Shown here piece by piece: positions 45,367 to 56,611 of a stretch of DNA of 64,000 nucleotides. The notes beneath the pieces are model-generated. The model did not search any database. It was not told the origin of the DNA and worked only from the letters and a program-made list of their open reading frames with translations. The DNA is from Myxococcus qinghaiensis (GTDB lineage Bacteria > Myxococcota > Myxococcia > Myxococcales > Myxococcaceae). Within the stretch, counting starts at the first letter, position 1. Each line of letters starts with the position of its first letter. Location: contig NZ_JAKCFA010000007.1 in assembly GCF_024198215.1 (NCBI RefSeq), positions 62,001 to 126,000 on the forward strand, given 5' to 3'. Both the position numbers and the translations under genes were made by a program.

Positions 45367-45789
45367 CTACGAGTCCACGCGCTCCTGGACCTCGAAGCCC
45401 CCCGCGGTGACGACGTGCTTGTCCTCCACCACGAGCTTCGCGGCGCGCAACGTCCCTCGGACCTCCAGTGCGTAATCGTTGGCCTGCACCTGGACGTGCA
45501 TGGCCTCCAGGTTGCCGCCGATGATGACCGGGCCCTGGGACTTGAGTGACTCGCAGGTGAAGTCACCGCCGACGAAGAGCGAGCGGCCCTGGAGGTTCTC
45601 GACGGGGCCCCTCACCGTCAGGTTTCCCGTCACCATCAGCGAGTTCACCGGCAGCTTGCCTTCGACCTCCAGGTTGCCGTGGTGGACGTAGCTCGCCTTG
45701 GAGACCTTCTTCACCTTCTTGTCCTTGGGGGCTTCCGCGACGGCCGCCTGGATGAGCCCGATGCCCGCGAAGACGAGGTCCGGGTTCAT
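45367..45789 (-). CDS. Short beta-solenoid (polymer-forming-like) protein
   Basis: A 140-residue protein built of repeated short strands: HGNLEVEGKL, MVTGNLTVRGPV, LFVGGDFTCESL, VIIGGNLEAMHV, LEVRGTLRAAK. The Gly-Asn/Asp-hydrophobic pattern is like bactofilin-type and DUF583-type beta-solenoids. It lacks the bactofilin flanking tails. Its start overlaps the stop of the ankyrin gene by 4 bases (ATGA), so they are co-translated. It may be a small assembly or scaffold protein. Confidence 0.7.
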   Translation of the reverse strand: MNPDLVFAGIGLIQAAVAEAPKDKKVKKVSKASYVHHGNLEVEGKLPVNSLMVTGNLTVRGPVENLQGRSLFVGGDFTCESLKSQGPVIIGGNLEAMHVQVQANDYALEVRGTLRAAKLVVEDKHVVTAGGFEVQERVDS

Positions 45790-46115
45790 CGCGGCCTGCG
45801 GTGCAGCGGCGTGTCGTAGTGGTATGGCGCGAGGAGGTCGGCGCCATACTCTCGCAGGAGCTGGAGGAGTTCTACGTTGTTCTGGGTGACGGCGAGCAGC
45901 ACCGGCGTGTGGTGGTTCTGGTCGACGAAGTCCAGGCTCACGCCCGCGGCGAGCATCTGGCGAATCTTCCCGAGCGTCACCTCGTTCTCCGCGCGCTCCT
46001 TGCCCAAGCGCTCATCGAAGCTGTCCGCTTCGTAGACCTGGACATGGTCCTCGAGGTGTTTATGGCTCTGGACTTGCCTGATGAGTTTGGTCAGCGCGTA
46101 CTGCTGTTCCGTCAT
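45786..46115 (-). CDS. Ankyrin-repeat protein
   Basis: A 109-residue protein with a helical N-terminus (about 1-48) and one clear ankyrin repeat plus a partial second: AAGVSLDFVDQNHHTPVLLAVTQNNVELLQLLREYGADL, then APYHYDTPLH. It was probably longer in related genes; the last repeat is cut short by the overlap with the solenoid gene. An ATG 46115 with a GAGG at about 13 bases is used. It is translationally coupled to the solenoid gene, suggesting a two-protein complex. Confidence 0.7.
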   Translation of the reverse strand: MTEQQYALTKLIRQVQSHKHLEDHVQVYEADSFDERLGKERAENEVTLGKIRQMLAAGVSLDFVDQNHHTPVLLAVTQNNVELLQLLREYGADLLAPYHYDTPLHRRPR

Positions 46116-46190
46116 GGTGCGTGGCCTCGAAGCTTCGCGAATCCATCGCGTGACCCGAGCGCGAATGCAACCCCGGACACGGCTCGCGCC

Positions 46191-47063
46191 TCAGTCCGCG
46201 CGCGTTCCACCCAGCGAGGGCAGTTGCCGACGGAGGAACTCGCCAGGAGGGCCTCCGGTGAATTGCCGGAAGTCGCGGATGAGGTGGGCCTGGTCGAAGT
46301 AGCCCTGCTCCAACGCGAGGCGGGCCCAGCTCTCCGCCGCGCCCGACTTCAGCACCTGGATGACGCGGTCGAAGCGGATGAGCCGCGCGAGCAGCTTGGG
46401 CGTCAGGCCCAGCTCCTGACCGCAGCGCGCGATGACGTGCTTCTGACTGAAGCCCAGCTCCCGGGCCAGCTCGCCAATCTCCACCTGACCGCCACTGGCG
46501 CGCAGCCGCTGCCACGTCCAGGTGATGACGGGCGACACCTCGCGCGCCGCGAGGATGCGCGAGAGGAGGAGCTGATCCACCAGCGCGAAGCGGGCCTCCC
46601 AGGACGGAGCCTCCACCAGTCGCTCCGTCAACAACGGCGCCTCCGCGCCGAGCACCGACTCCAGTCCGACGACCTGCCGCGCGAGGTGATGCAGCGGCAT
46701 TCCGAAGAACAGGCGCGCCCCCACGGGCGTGAAGTTCACCTGCATGCCGTTCATCGAACCCGACGTCTCGGTGACGGAGTACGTGTCATCCAGTCCCGCG
46801 ACGAAGCCAACCGGATGTCGCCCGAGGGGCCGCCCTGTTCGAGGGTCGACGATGCGCAGCGGAGGTCCGAAGTCGATGATGAGCACGACTTGCGGCGCGG
46901 GGAGCTCGCGACGACGCACCGGGCCAGGGGTGGACTCGCGATAGCCGCAGTAGTTGTGGACGTGCTCGCGCAGTCGGGCGTCGGGCGTGCCGTCCACCAG
47001 CTCCCAACCGCCCTGCTCGGAGGCCTGCCGGACCACTCGAGCATGGGGGCTTTGCGTGGTCAT
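46191..47063 (-). CDS. AraC-family transcriptional regulator
   Basis: A 290-residue regulator. The N-terminal half is a sensory domain of the type used in DUF6597/AraC-like proteins (PQVVLIIDFGPPLRI, GMQVNFTPVGARLFFG). The C-terminal HTH_18 has two helix-turn-helices: IGELARELGFSQKHVIARCGQELG and SWARLALEQGYFDQAHLIRDFRQFTG. GGAGGG precedes ATG 47063. It is divergent from the mutA operon with 179 bases between starts, so it could regulate it, but this is inference. Confidence 0.88.
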   Translation of the reverse strand: MTTQSPHARVVRQASEQGGWELVDGTPDARLREHVHNYCGYRESTPGPVRRRELPAPQVVLIIDFGPPLRIVDPRTGRPLGRHPVGFVAGLDDTYSVTETSGSMNGMQVNFTPVGARLFFGMPLHHLARQVVGLESVLGAEAPLLTERLVEAPSWEARFALVDQLLLSRILAAREVSPVITWTWQRLRASGGQVEIGELARELGFSQKHVIARCGQELGLTPKLLARLIRFDRVIQVLKSGAAESWARLALEQGYFDQAHLIRDFRQFTGGPPGEFLRRQLPSLGGTRAD

Positions 47064-47192
47064 GCGGCACCCTCCGAAGACACGCCTTGTTGACGCCTTA
47101 GCATGGCCTCCGGTGCCAATAAGGGACTTCAGGTGCCCGCCAACAAGACCCGGGCTCACCTCGCCATTGCCGCGGCCCGTTTTTGCGCCTAT

Positions 47193-47213
47193 GGGACGGG
47201 AACGGCCCGTCCC
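47193..47213. repeat. Perfect inverted repeat upstream of mutA
   Basis: GGGACGGG (47193-47200) and CCCGTCCC (47206-47213) with a 5-base loop, ending 29 bases before the mutA ATG. It could be an operator for the divergent AraC-type regulator or an RNA hairpin in the leader. Confidence 0.4.
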
Positions 47214-47242
47214 ACGGTGCCACTCCCCTGCGAGGACACAGC

Positions 47243-49132
47243 ATGTCGCAAGTGCCTCTTCACATCGCCACCGAGTTCCCGGCTCGCTCGCTCGAAGAGT
47301 GGCGCCGGTTGGTGGACAAGGACCTGAAGGGAAAGCCCTTCACGTCGCTCCAGTCACCGCTGGATGGCGGACTGACGCTTCAGCCCCTCTACGCTTCCCA
47401 GGATGCCGCGCCGCCGCCGCCCCCGGGCGTCGCGCCGTACGTGCGAGGCACGCAGGCCCTGGGCCACACCGAGGGTGGATGGCTGGTGTGCCAGGAGTAC
47501 GCCGAGCCCGACATCGCCATCGCCGCCGAGGCCATCCGCAATGACCTGGAGCGCGGCACGCTGGCGGTCTGGCTCTGCCTGGGCCCCACTCGCGGCATCC
47601 CCGTGAAGGACGAGGCCACGATGGAGCGGCTCTTGTCCTCCGTGCTCCTGGCCCGCACTCCCGTACACATGGAGTCCGAGTCGGCGCCCGTCTCCATGGC
47701 GTCCCTGCTGCTGGGCGTCGCCACGAAGGCCGGTGTTTCGCACCAGGCGCTGAGCGGCTCGCTGGGCATCGACCCGCTGGGCATCCTCGCTCGCACCGGC
47801 GCGCTGCCGGGTGGCGTCGACGGGACGTTCACCGAGGCCGCGCCGCTCGTCACGTCGCTGCGCGAGAGCGCACCGGAGCTGCGCGCGCTGCTCGTCTCGA
47901 CGCGGGCGTACTCGGACGCGGGCGCCACGTCGGTGCATGAGCTGGCATGGGCCATCGCCACGGGCGTCGAGTACCTGCGCGGGATGGAGCGCGCGGGCGT
48001 GTCTCCGGACGTCGCGGCGCGCTCGGTGCAGTTCGCGCTGTCCGTCGGCGGACAGTTCTTCCCGGAGATTGCAAAGCTGCGCGCCGCGCGGCTGCTCTGG
48101 GCCAAGGTCGTCGCCGCGTCAGGCGGTTCCCCCGAGGCGCAGGCCATGCGGCTGCACGCGCGCACCGCGAGCGCCACGAAGACGCAGCGCGACCCCTGGG
48201 TGAACATCCTGCGCGGCACGGCCGAGTCCTTCGCCGCCGTCGTCGCGGGCGCGGACAGCATCAGCACGTCGCCCTTCGACGAGCCCCTGGGTCCTCCCGA
48301 CGAGGGCGCGCGCAGGCTGGCGCGCAACACGCAGCTCATCCTGCGCGACGAGTCCAGCCTCAACCGCGTCGCGGACCCCGCGGGCGGCAGCTACTACCTG
48401 GAGCAGCTCACCACCGAAATCGCGCGCGCGGCCTGGACGGAGCTGCAGCGAATCGAGGGACTGGGCGGCATGGAGAAGGCGCTTGCTCAAGGCGATATCG
48501 CCCGCGTGCTCACGGAGACGCGCGCGGCGCGGGACAAGGCCGTGCGCACGCGCAAGCAGCCCATCGTCGGCGTGAGTGAGTTCCCCTTCCTGGGGGAGAC
48601 GCCCGTGAAGCGCGAGGCCCGCAAGGCCCCTGGCACCCAGGCGAGCGCGGAGGCGAGCAAGAGCGTGGGCCTCAAGCCCTCTCGCCTCTCGGAGCCCTTC
48701 GAGCTGCTGCGCGACGCGAGTGATCGCACGCTCGCGGCGAAGGGCCAGCGCCCCGCCGCGTTCCTCGCGAGCCTGGGCGCGGTGGCGGAGCACACGACGC
48801 GGTCCATGTGGGTGGTCAACGCGCTGGCCGCGGGAGGCATCGAGTCGAGAGAGAAGCACGGCTTCGCCGACCCGGCCGCCGCCGTGGCCGCCTTCGTCGA
48901 GTCCGGCACATCCCTCGCGGTCATCTCCGGACCCGACGCGATGTATCCGGAGTGGGTGCCCGCGCTGACCCGCCAGCTCAAGGCCAAGGGCGCGCGAGTG
49001 GTCGCCGTGGCGGGTCGTCCTGGTGACAACGAGGCCGCGTTCCGCGCGGCTGGTGTGGACCTCTTCATCTACGCGGGAGCGGACCTGTTCTCGCTCCTGT
49101 CCTCGCTGCACGCGCAGCTCGGAGTGGCCTGA
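47243..49132 (+). CDS. mutA: Methylmalonyl-CoA mutase small (beta) subunit
   Basis: A 629-residue small subunit of adenosylcobalamin-dependent methylmalonyl-CoA mutase. It has the substrate-barrel part (WGALDVGPLG-like segments such as [14 protein letters not shown] and [16 protein letters not shown] in the form [15 protein letters not shown]). The C-terminal Rossmann domain (about 500-629) has lost the cobalamin His motif, as is normal for this subunit. It pairs with the catalytic MutB. The stop TGA shares its A with the mutB ATG (1-base overlap). GAGG precedes the ATG at 47243; the earlier open frame is not family-like. Confidence 0.93.
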   Translation: MSQVPLHIATEFPARSLEEWRRLVDKDLKGKPFTSLQSPLDGGLTLQPLYASQDAAPPPPPGVAPYVRGTQALGHTEGGWLVCQEYAEPDIAIAAEAIRNDLERGTLAVWLCLGPTRGIPVKDEATMERLLSSVLLARTPVHMESESAPVSMASLLLGVATKAGVSHQALSGSLGIDPLGILARTGALPGGVDGTFTEAAPLVTSLRESAPELRALLVSTRAYSDAGATSVHELAWAIATGVEYLRGMERAGVSPDVAARSVQFALSVGGQFFPEIAKLRAARLLWAKVVAASGGSPEAQAMRLHARTASATKTQRDPWVNILRGTAESFAAVVAGADSISTSPFDEPLGPPDEGARRLARNTQLILRDESSLNRVADPAGGSYYLEQLTTEIARAAWTELQRIEGLGGMEKALAQGDIARVLTETRAARDKAVRTRKQPIVGVSEFPFLGETPVKREARKAPGTQASAEASKSVGLKPSRLSEPFELLRDASDRTLAAKGQRPAAFLASLGAVAEHTTRSMWVVNALAAGGIESREKHGFADPAAAVAAFVESGTSLAVISGPDAMYPEWVPALTRQLKAKGARVVAVAGRPGDNEAAFRAAGVDLFIYAGADLFSLLSSLHAQLGVA

Positions 49133-51321
49133 TGCGCACCCACGTCCCGAACTTCTCCGGCATCGACTTCGACGCTCCCGAGACGCAGCCTCCTGCTCCC
49201 GCGCTCGACGCGCAGGGCAGCCAGGCGGACACCAGCCGGCGCGATGCCGAACGCTGGGACACGCCCGAGGGCATCCCCGTCAAGCCCGTGTACACGCGCG
49301 AGGACCTGGCGGACGTCGAGCACCTGGGCTCACTGCCGGGCCTGCCGCCCTTCGTGCGCGGTCCCTACTCCACCATGTACGTGCAGCAGCCGTGGACGGT
49401 GCGCCAGTACGCGGGCTTCTCCACGGCCGAGGCGTCCAACGCCTTCTACCGACGCAACCTCGCGGCCGGTCAGAAGGGTCTGTCGATTGCTTTCGACCTC
49501 GCGACGCACCGGGGCTACGACAGCGACCATCCGCGCGTCGCGGGCGACGTGGGCATGGCGGGCGTGGCCATCGACTCCATCAAGGACATGCGCATCCTGT
49601 TCGACCGCATCCCGCTCGACCAGATGAGCGTGTCGATGACGATGAACGGCGCGGTGCTGCCCATCCTCGCGCTCTACGTCGTCGCGGCCGAGGAGCAGGG
49701 CGTCAAGCCCGAGCAACTCAGCGGGACCATCCAGAACGACATCCTCAAGGAGTTCATGGTCCGCAACACGTACATCTACCCGCCGGGCCCGTCGATGCGC
49801 ATCATCGGCGACATCTTCCGCTTCACCGCCGAGAAGATGCCGCGCTTCAACAGCATCAGCATCAGCGGCTACCACATGCAGGAGGCGGGAGCGACGCAGG
49901 ACCTGGAGCTGGGCTACACGCTCGCGGACGGCGTGGAGTACGTGCGCGCGGGTCTGGCGGCGGGCCTGGGAGTGGATGCCTTCGCGCCCCGGCTGTCGTT
50001 CTTCTGGGCCATCGGCATGAACTTCTTCATGGAGGTGGCGAAGATGCGCGCGGCCCGGATGATCTGGGCCAAGCTCATCAAGGGCTTCAGCCCCAAGAGC
50101 GACAAGAGCCTGGCGCTGCGCACCCACTCGCAGACCTCCGGCTGGAGCCTCACCGCGCAGGACGTCTACAACAACGTGGTGCGCACGTGCGTGGAGGCCA
50201 TGGCCGCCACCCAGGGCCACACGCAGAGCCTGCACACCAACTCGCTCGACGAGGCGATTGCTCTTCCCACCGACTTCAGCGCGCGCATCGCTCGCAACAC
50301 CCAGCTCTATCTCCAGTTGGAGAGCGGGACGACGCGCGTCATCGACCCGTGGGGCGGCAGCTACTACGTGGAGCGGCTCACCCACGAGCTGGCGCAGAAG
50401 GCCTGGGGCCACATCCAGGAGGTCGAGGCGCTGGGTGGCATGACGAAGGCGATTGAAGCAGGCCTGCCCAAGCTGCGCATCGAGGAGGCCGCGGCCCGCA
50501 CGCAGGCGCGCATCGACTCCGGCCGTCAGGCCATCATCGGCGTGAACAAGTACCCGCCCGAGCGTCCGGACAACATCGAGATCCTCAAGGTGGACAACTC
50601 CGCGGTGCGCGAGGCGCAGATTGCCCGGCTCAAGGAACTGCGCGCGGAGCGCAACGCGGAGGAAGTGCGGCGGCGGCTGGACGCGCTGACGGAGGCGGGC
50701 CGGCGCAACGAGGGGAATCTGCTGGCGCTGGCCATCGACGCGGCGCGGGCGAAGGCCACGGTGGGGGAAATCAGCGACTCGCTCGAGAAGGTCTTCGGGC
50801 GCTACGAGGCCACGGTGCGAAGCGTGTCCGGCGTGTATTCGAGCGAGGCAGGCAAGGACTCCCAGGGCATCCTCCAGGCGCGCGCCGCGGCGGACGCGTT
50901 CCTCGCGCGGTTCGGCCGTCGGCCGCGCATCCTCATCGCGAAGATGGGGCAGGACGGGCATGACCGGGGACAGAAGGTCATCGCCACGGCCTTCGCGGAC
51001 CTGGGCTTCGACGTGGACATCGGCCCGCTGTTCCAGACGCCGGAGGAGTCCGCGCGCCAGGCCGTGGAGAATGACGTGCACGTGGTGGGCGCCAGCTCCC
51101 TGGCCGCCGGCCACCTCACGCTGGTGCCGCAGCTCAAGCGCGCCCTGGCCGACCTGGGCCGCGAGGACATCATGGTCGTCGTCGGTGGCGTCATCCCGGC
51201 GCAGGACTACGACGAGCTGCGGGCCGCGGGCGCCGCCGCCATCTTCGGCCCGGGCACCGTCATCTCGAAGGCCGCGGTGGAGCTGCTGGAGAAGCTCTCG
51301 GCGGCGCAGGAGGAGGCGTGA
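49132..51321 (+). CDS. mutB: Methylmalonyl-CoA mutase large (catalytic) subunit
   Basis: A 729-residue catalytic subunit that interconverts methylmalonyl-CoA and succinyl-CoA. The barrel domain has the family signatures [41 protein letters not shown] and [12 protein letters not shown]. The C-terminal cobalamin domain has DxHxxG as DGHDRG (Asp608, His610), followed by [17 protein letters not shown] and GGVIPAQDY. The mutB stop overlaps the meaB GTG by 4 bases (GTGA), so this is a coupled operon. Confidence 0.96.
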   Translation: MRTHVPNFSGIDFDAPETQPPAPALDAQGSQADTSRRDAERWDTPEGIPVKPVYTREDLADVEHLGSLPGLPPFVRGPYSTMYVQQPWTVRQYAGFSTAEASNAFYRRNLAAGQKGLSIAFDLATHRGYDSDHPRVAGDVGMAGVAIDSIKDMRILFDRIPLDQMSVSMTMNGAVLPILALYVVAAEEQGVKPEQLSGTIQNDILKEFMVRNTYIYPPGPSMRIIGDIFRFTAEKMPRFNSISISGYHMQEAGATQDLELGYTLADGVEYVRAGLAAGLGVDAFAPRLSFFWAIGMNFFMEVAKMRAARMIWAKLIKGFSPKSDKSLALRTHSQTSGWSLTAQDVYNNVVRTCVEAMAATQGHTQSLHTNSLDEAIALPTDFSARIARNTQLYLQLESGTTRVIDPWGGSYYVERLTHELAQKAWGHIQEVEALGGMTKAIEAGLPKLRIEEAAARTQARIDSGRQAIIGVNKYPPERPDNIEILKVDNSAVREAQIARLKELRAERNAEEVRRRLDALTEAGRRNEGNLLALAIDAARAKATVGEISDSLEKVFGRYEATVRSVSGVYSSEAGKDSQGILQARAAADAFLARFGRRPRILIAKMGQDGHDRGQKVIATAFADLGFDVDIGPLFQTPEESARQAVENDVHVVGASSLAAGHLTLVPQLKRALADLGREDIMVVVGGVIPAQDYDELRAAGAAAIFGPGTVISKAAVELLEKLSAAQEEA

Positions 51322-52301
51322 AGCTGCTGACGGCGGAGGCCTATGTGGAAGGCGTCCGCTCGGGCGACCGGGCCGTGCTGGCTCGCGCCATCACCCTGGT
51401 GGAGAGCGGGCATCCGCGCCACCAGTCGCTCGCCCAGGAAGTGCTCACGCGTCTGCTCCCTCACACGGGGGGCAGCCGACGCGTGGGCATCAGCGGCGTA
51501 CCCGGCGTGGGCAAGAGCACGTTCATCGACGCGCTGGGCATGCACCTGGTGGGCGCGGGGCACCGGGTCGCGGTGCTCGCCATCGACCCGTCGAGCACCA
51601 TCTCCGGAGGCAGCATCCTCGGCGACAAGACGCGCATGGCCCGCCTGTCGCGCGAGACGGCCGCCTATATCCGTCCCAGTCCTTCCAGCGGCACGCTGGG
51701 CGGCGTGGCCCGCAAGACGCGCGAGACGCTGCTCCTGTGCGAGGCCGCGGGCTTCGACGTGGTGCTGGTGGAGACGGTGGGCGTGGGCCAGTCGGAGACG
51801 GTGGTCGCCGACATGGTGGACTTCTACCTGGTGCTGATGCTCGCGGGCGCGGGCGATGAGCTCCAGGGCATCAAGCGCGGCATCCTGGAGGTGGCGGACA
51901 TGCTCGCCATCAACAAGGCGGACGGGGACAACAAGCCCCGGGCCGAGCGCGCCCGCGCCGAGTACCGCGCCGCGCTGCACCTGATGCGCCCGGGCAACGA
52001 GCCCGTGGTGACGACGTGCAGCGCGATGGAGGGCACGGGCATCGATGCGCTGTGGACCTCGCTGGAGGCCCAGGTGGCCAGACGCGTGGCATCGGGAGCA
52101 ATGGAGCAGCGCCGGCACGCGCAGCAGGTGGGCTGGATGTGGTCCATGGTGCAGGACGGCCTGCGGGCGGCCCTGCATGCGAACCCCATGGTGGCCGCCC
52201 TGGTGCCGCAGCTGGAGAACGACGTGCGCGAGGGCCGCGCCACGGCGACCTCCGCCGCACTGCGCGTCCTGGGGGCATTCCTCCCAGAATCGAGGGCTTG
52301 A
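51318..52301 (+). CDS. meaB: MeaB, G-protein chaperone of methylmalonyl-CoA mutase
   Basis: A 327-residue ArgK/MeaB-type GTPase. Walker A is GVPGVGKST (Lys66); switch and base motifs are [30 protein letters not shown] and NKADGDNKP (NKAD). It loads and protects the cobalamin of the mutase, using GTP hydrolysis. GTG 51318 overlaps mutB by 4 bases. Together with icmF downstream the region carries two mutase-linked G proteins. Confidence 0.93.
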   Translation: MKLLTAEAYVEGVRSGDRAVLARAITLVESGHPRHQSLAQEVLTRLLPHTGGSRRVGISGVPGVGKSTFIDALGMHLVGAGHRVAVLAIDPSSTISGGSILGDKTRMARLSRETAAYIRPSPSSGTLGGVARKTRETLLLCEAAGFDVVLVETVGVGQSETVVADMVDFYLVLMLAGAGDELQGIKRGILEVADMLAINKADGDNKPRAERARAEYRAALHLMRPGNEPVVTTCSAMEGTGIDALWTSLEAQVARRVASGAMEQRRHAQQVGWMWSMVQDGLRAALHANPMVAALVPQLENDVREGRATATSAALRVLGAFLPESRA

Positions 52302-52376
52302 CAGTCCGCGTCGAGCCTCGGCGGGCCCCGCTTCAATCGCTTGCCCGACACCCACCGCGCTCCTACTGTACGCGGC

Positions 52377-55300
52377 GTGAGAAACGTTCAGTTGACCCCG
52401 GTTCCCGGGCCCTACAAGCCGCGATTCCATGTGCGAATCGTGACGGCCGCCTCCCTGTTCGACGGGCATGACGCGGCCATCAATGTCATGCGCCGGCTGA
52501 TGCAGGCCTCGGGCGCCGAAATCATCCACCTGGGACACAACCGCTCGGTCTCCGAGATTGTCGACTGCGCCATCCAGGAGGACGTCCAGGGCATCGCCAT
52601 CACCTCCTACCAGGGAGGCCATGTCGAGTTCTTCAAGTACATGATCGACCTGCTGAAGCAGCGCGGGGCGAACATCAAGGTCTTCGGCGGCGGTGGCGGC
52701 ACCATCCTCCCCTCCGAAATCGATGAACTGCATGCCTATGGCGTGACGCGCATCTACTCCCCGGACGACGGCCGCTCCATGGGCCTGCAGGGGATGATCG
52801 ACCACCTCATCCAGGAGTGTGACTTCGAGAAGCGCCCCGCGGATTACGGGCCGGCCGTCGCCGCCATGCCGGTGCGCGACTCGATGAAGATCGCCTCGCT
52901 CATCACCATCGCGGAGAACTTCGCGAGCGCGGGTGATGCGCTGCGCGACGCGATGACGAAGCTGAGCGCGAAGCAGCCGCGCGTGCCCGTGCTGGGCATC
53001 ACCGGCACCGGTGGCGCGGGCAAGTCCAGCCTCGTGGACGAGTTGGTGCGCCGCTTCCTCACCGACTTCCCGGACAAGACGCTGGCGGTGCTGTCCGTGG
53101 ACCCGTCGAAGCGCAAGTCGGGCGGCGCGCTGCTGGGCGACCGCATCCGGATGAACGCCATCGACAACCCGCGCGTGTACATGCGCTCCATGGCGACGCG
53201 GCAGAGCAACCTCGCGCTGTCCAAGCACGTGGGCGACTCCATCGAGGTGTGCAAGGCCGCGGGCTTCGACCTCATCGTGGTGGAGACCTCCGGCATCGGT
53301 CAGTCCGACACGGAGATCATCGAGCACTCGGACGTGTCGCTGTACGTGATGACGGCCGAGTACGGTGCGGCGACGCAGCTCGAGAAGATCGACATGCTCG
53401 ACTTCGCGGACGTCATCGCCATCAACAAGTTCGACAAGCGCGGCTCGCTGGATGCGCTGCGCGACGTGCGCAAGCAGTGGAAGCGCAACCACAACGCGTT
53501 CACCACGGCGGATGACTCGGTGCCCGTGTACGGCACCATCGCCTCGCAGTTCAATGACCCAGGGATGAACCAGCTCTACCGGGCCATCGTCGACACGGTG
53601 GTCCGCAAGACGGGCGCTCCGCTCCAGTCGCACCAGGAAGCGACGCCGGGCATGAGCGAGAAGAAGTGGATCATCCCGCCCGAGCGCACCCGCTACCTCG
53701 CGGAGATTGTCGAGACGTGCGAGGCGTACGACAAGTTCGCGCGCTCGCAGGCGGCGGTGGCGCGGCGGATGTATCAGCTCCACGGCACCATCGAGGCGCT
53801 GCGACAGAACGTCGGCAAGAAGCGCCTCGAAATCGTCGAGCCGAAGGACACCTCCGACGTGGTGCACGTCACCGAGCGCGTCGAGGGCGAGCCCGCGTAC
53901 CTGAGCGAGCTGGTGGAGCTGTACAAGGACCTGGAGTCCCGGCTGGATCCGGACTGCCGCCGGCTCCTGAGTGAGTGGCCCGCGACGAAGCGGCGCTACG
54001 CGGCGTCCAAGTACCAGTACCAGGTGCGCGACAAGGTCATCGAGCTGGACCTGTTCACCGAGTCGCTGTCACACCTGCGCATCCCGAAGATCGCCCTGCC
54101 CCGCTACGAGGACTGGGGCGACATCCTCATCTGGCTGCTGAGGGAGAACGCGCCGGGCGCATACCCGTTCACCGCGGGCGTCTTCCCGCTCAAGCGCGAG
54201 GGTGAGGACCCGGCGCGCATGTTCGCGGGTGAAGGCGGCCCGGAGCGCACCAACAAGCGCTTCCACTACGTGTCGCGTGGACTGCCCGCGAAGCGACTGT
54301 CCACGGCGTTCGACTCCGTCACGCTGTACGGCGAGGACCCGGACCACCGGCCGGACATCTACGGCAAGGTGGGCAACTCCGGCGTGTCCATCGCCAACGT
54401 GGACGACGCGAAGAAGCTCTACTCGGGCTTCGACCTGGCGGACCCGGCGACGTCGGTGTCGATGACCATCAACGGCCCCGCGCCGATGCTGCTCGGGTTC
54501 TTCCTGAACGCGGCGGTGGACCAGCAGTGCGAGAAGTGGATTCGCGCCAACAACAAGGTCGACGAAGTCGAGCAGAAGATCGACGCGCTCTACCGGGAGC
54601 GTGGCGTGCCCCGGCCCCGGTACCAGGGCGACCTGCCTCAGGGGAATGACGGGCTGGGCCTGCTGCTGCTCGGCGTGTCGGGCGACGAGGTGCTGCCCCG
54701 CGACGTCTACGAGAAGATTCGCGCGGCGACGCTTCAGCAGGTGCGCGGCACGGTGCAGGCGGACATCCTCAAGGAGGACCAGGCGCAGAACACCTGCATC
54801 TTCTCCACGGAGTTCGCGCTGCGGGTGATGGGCGACATCCAGCAGTACTTCACCGACAAGAAGGTGAGGAACTTCTACTCGGTGTCCATCTCCGGCTACC
54901 ACATCGCGGAGGCCGGGGCGAACCCCATCTCCCAGCTGGCCTTCACGCTGGCCAACGGCTTCACCTTCGTCGAGTACTACCTGTCGCGCGGGATGCACAT
55001 CGACGACTTCGCGCCCAACCTCTCGTTCTTCTTCTCGAACGGAATGGACCCGGAGTACGCGGTGCTGGGCCGCGTGGCGCGCCGCATCTGGGCGAAGGCC
55101 ATCCGCGACAAGTACGGCGGCAATGACCGCTCGCAGAAGCTGAAGTACCACATCCAGACGTCGGGCCGTTCCCTGCACGCGCAGGAGATCGCCTTCAATG
55201 ACATCCGGACCACGCTCCAGGCCTTGCTGGCGCTCAACGACAACTGCAATTCGTTGCACACCAACGCGTACGACGAGGCCATCACCACGCCCACGGAGGA

Positions 55301-55844
55301 GAGCGTGCGGCGCGCGCTCGCCATCCAGCTCATCATCAACAAGGAGTTCGGGCTCTCCAAGAATGAGAACCCCAACCAGGGCGCGTTCATCATCGATGAG
55401 CTGACGGACCTGGTGGAGGCGGCGGTGCTCACGGAGTTCCGCGCCATCTCCGAGCGCGGCGGCGTGCTGGGCGCGATGGAGCGCATGTACCAGCGGTCCA
55501 AGATTCAAGAGGAGTCGCTGTACTACGAGATGCAGAAGCACGACGGGACGCTGCCCATCATCGGGGTGAACACGTTCCTGGACCCGAAGGGCTCTCCGAC
55601 GGTGACGCCGCCGGAGGTGATTCGCGCGACGAAGGAGGAGAAGGACTACTCCATCACCGCGAGGGACGCCTTCTGGAAGCGCAACGCGGCCACGGCTCCG
55701 GAGGCGCTGGAGGCGGTGAAGCGCGCGGCGCTCGACAACGGCAACATCTTCGCCGCGCTGATGGACGCCTGTAAGGTCTGCACGCTCGGCCAGCTCTCCC
55801 GCGCGCTGTACGAGGTGGGCGGGCAGTACCGGCGCAACATGTAG
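52377..55844 (+). CDS. icmF: IcmF, fused isobutyryl-CoA mutase
   Basis: A 1155-residue fusion in the known IcmF order. An N-terminal cobalamin domain (FDGHDAAIN; Asp29, His31 with the present start) is followed by a MeaI-type G-protein domain with Walker [10 protein letters not shown] (Lys216), [30 protein letters not shown] and NKFD. The substrate barrel has [31 protein letters not shown] and [13 protein letters not shown]. IcmF interconverts isobutyryl-CoA and n-butyryl-CoA and acts on pivalyl/isovaleryl-CoA in some species. The start is uncertain: GTG 52377 is used, and no ribosome site is clear. It lies 75 bases after meaB, probably in the same transcript. Confidence 0.93.
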   Translation: MRNVQLTPVPGPYKPRFHVRIVTAASLFDGHDAAINVMRRLMQASGAEIIHLGHNRSVSEIVDCAIQEDVQGIAITSYQGGHVEFFKYMIDLLKQRGANIKVFGGGGGTILPSEIDELHAYGVTRIYSPDDGRSMGLQGMIDHLIQECDFEKRPADYGPAVAAMPVRDSMKIASLITIAENFASAGDALRDAMTKLSAKQPRVPVLGITGTGGAGKSSLVDELVRRFLTDFPDKTLAVLSVDPSKRKSGGALLGDRIRMNAIDNPRVYMRSMATRQSNLALSKHVGDSIEVCKAAGFDLIVVETSGIGQSDTEIIEHSDVSLYVMTAEYGAATQLEKIDMLDFADVIAINKFDKRGSLDALRDVRKQWKRNHNAFTTADDSVPVYGTIASQFNDPGMNQLYRAIVDTVVRKTGAPLQSHQEATPGMSEKKWIIPPERTRYLAEIVETCEAYDKFARSQAAVARRMYQLHGTIEALRQNVGKKRLEIVEPKDTSDVVHVTERVEGEPAYLSELVELYKDLESRLDPDCRRLLSEWPATKRRYAASKYQYQVRDKVIELDLFTESLSHLRIPKIALPRYEDWGDILIWLLRENAPGAYPFTAGVFPLKREGEDPARMFAGEGGPERTNKRFHYVSRGLPAKRLSTAFDSVTLYGEDPDHRPDIYGKVGNSGVSIANVDDAKKLYSGFDLADPATSVSMTINGPAPMLLGFFLNAAVDQQCEKWIRANNKVDEVEQKIDALYRERGVPRPRYQGDLPQGNDGLGLLLLGVSGDEVLPRDVYEKIRAATLQQVRGTVQADILKEDQAQNTCIFSTEFALRVMGDIQQYFTDKKVRNFYSVSISGYHIAEAGANPISQLAFTLANGFTFVEYYLSRGMHIDDFAPNLSFFFSNGMDPEYAVLGRVARRIWAKAIRDKYGGNDRSQKLKYHIQTSGRSLHAQEIAFNDIRTTLQALLALNDNCNSLHTNAYDEAITTPTEESVRRALAIQLIINKEFGLSKNENPNQGAFIIDELTDLVEAAVLTEFRAISERGGVLGAMERMYQRSKIQEESLYYEMQKHDGTLPIIGVNTFLDPKGSPTVTPPEVIRATKEEKDYSITARDAFWKRNAATAPEALEAVKRAALDNGNIFAALMDACKVCTLGQLSRALYEVGGQYRRNM

Positions 55845-55848
55845 TGCT

Positions 55849-55877
55849 CAGGGGCCCCGCGCGAATCGGGGCCCCTG
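55849..55877 (+). terminator. Terminator after icmF
   Basis: CAGGGGCCCCG (55849-55859) pairs with CGGGGCCCCTG (55867-55877) around a 7-base loop, starting 5 bases after the icmF stop. The perfect 11-base-pair stem lacks a T-run. It also serves the convergent gene at 55892. Confidence 0.6.
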
Positions 55878-55891
55878 CACTGCGGACGGAC

Positions 55892-56602
55892 TCATTCGCG
55901 GCGAAGCTCCCCTTCGATGGCAGGCGCGAGCAATGTGAGTCCCTGGCGTCGGATTGCATAGAGCGCGTAGCCCAAGGTCCAAATGGCCAGGAGCGGCTCG
56001 AACGGATTCGGCAGAGGCCCCGGGACGAGGCCATCAGGAAGAGCGAGCCTTCCGCCCACGGCACGCCAGGCGGCATCCAAGGCGAAGTCGACACGAGCCT
56101 CCGCGCGGACATTGAACCTCGATTTGAACGCCGTGCGGGACTGGGTGAAAGCGCGATTGTACTCCGCCGAGGCCACGGCATCCGCGAACAGCGTGCGCTG
56201 AATCAAGCTGCGCGCGGGGTCCTTCGCGGGGCCGATTCGCGAAGGGTCAATGACTCGCCAGGCGATCCTCATCGGAATCGGAGCACCCCAGGGCGCCAGC
56301 CGTCGAGCCACTTCCGCCGCATGAACTTCCGCCTGGGCAATCCCAATGGGGTCTCCCGCTAGGGCGAGGCACTCGTCCACCGTCATGGGGTGCTCGAAGG
56401 CCTCTCCCCCTTGAACCTTGAAGACCCGGTCCTTTCCCATTGGCTGGGCCAGTCCGCATGCGACGAGTGCGCTCCACGCGGCATGCACATCCGCCAGTCC
56501 TCGCACGAGCCTGCTCGCCTCAGCCAACTGGGAGCGCTCTGGGCGAAGTACGCGGTCAACGAGCGTAGTAACAGCGGTCTCGGTCAATGCACCAGGAGCC
56601 AT
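55892..56602 (-). CDS. Unrecognised protein with C-terminal hydrophobic segment
   Basis: A 236-residue protein of unknown family. The N-terminal part has a winged-helix-like look (HAAWSALVACGLAQPMGKDRVFKVQGG). The C-terminal region has one weakly hydrophobic stretch (PLLAIWTLGYALYAI) that may be a membrane segment or buried strand. The start is ATG 56602 or GTG 56611; neither has a good ribosome site. It is convergent with icmF. Confidence 0.6.
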   Translation of the reverse strand: MAPGALTETAVTTLVDRVLRPERSQLAEASRLVRGLADVHAAWSALVACGLAQPMGKDRVFKVQGGEAFEHPMTVDECLALAGDPIGIAQAEVHAAEVARRLAPWGAPIPMRIAWRVIDPSRIGPAKDPARSLIQRTLFADAVASAEYNRAFTQSRTAFKSRFNVRAEARVDFALDAAWRAVGGRLALPDGLVPGPLPNPFEPLLAIWTLGYALYAIRRQGLTLLAPAIEGELRRE

Positions 56603-56611
56603 CGGCTTCAC

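Noticed and set aside
47064-47242. Cobalamin riboswitch ahead of mutA
   Set aside because: The gap is only 179 bases and I see no B12-box-like sequence, only a short hairpin.
49330-51114. Long frame antisense to mutB
   Set aside because: No family similarity; shadow of mutB.
51207-53867. Long frame antisense to meaB and icmF
   Set aside because: Composition of a shadow frame; spans two recognised genes.
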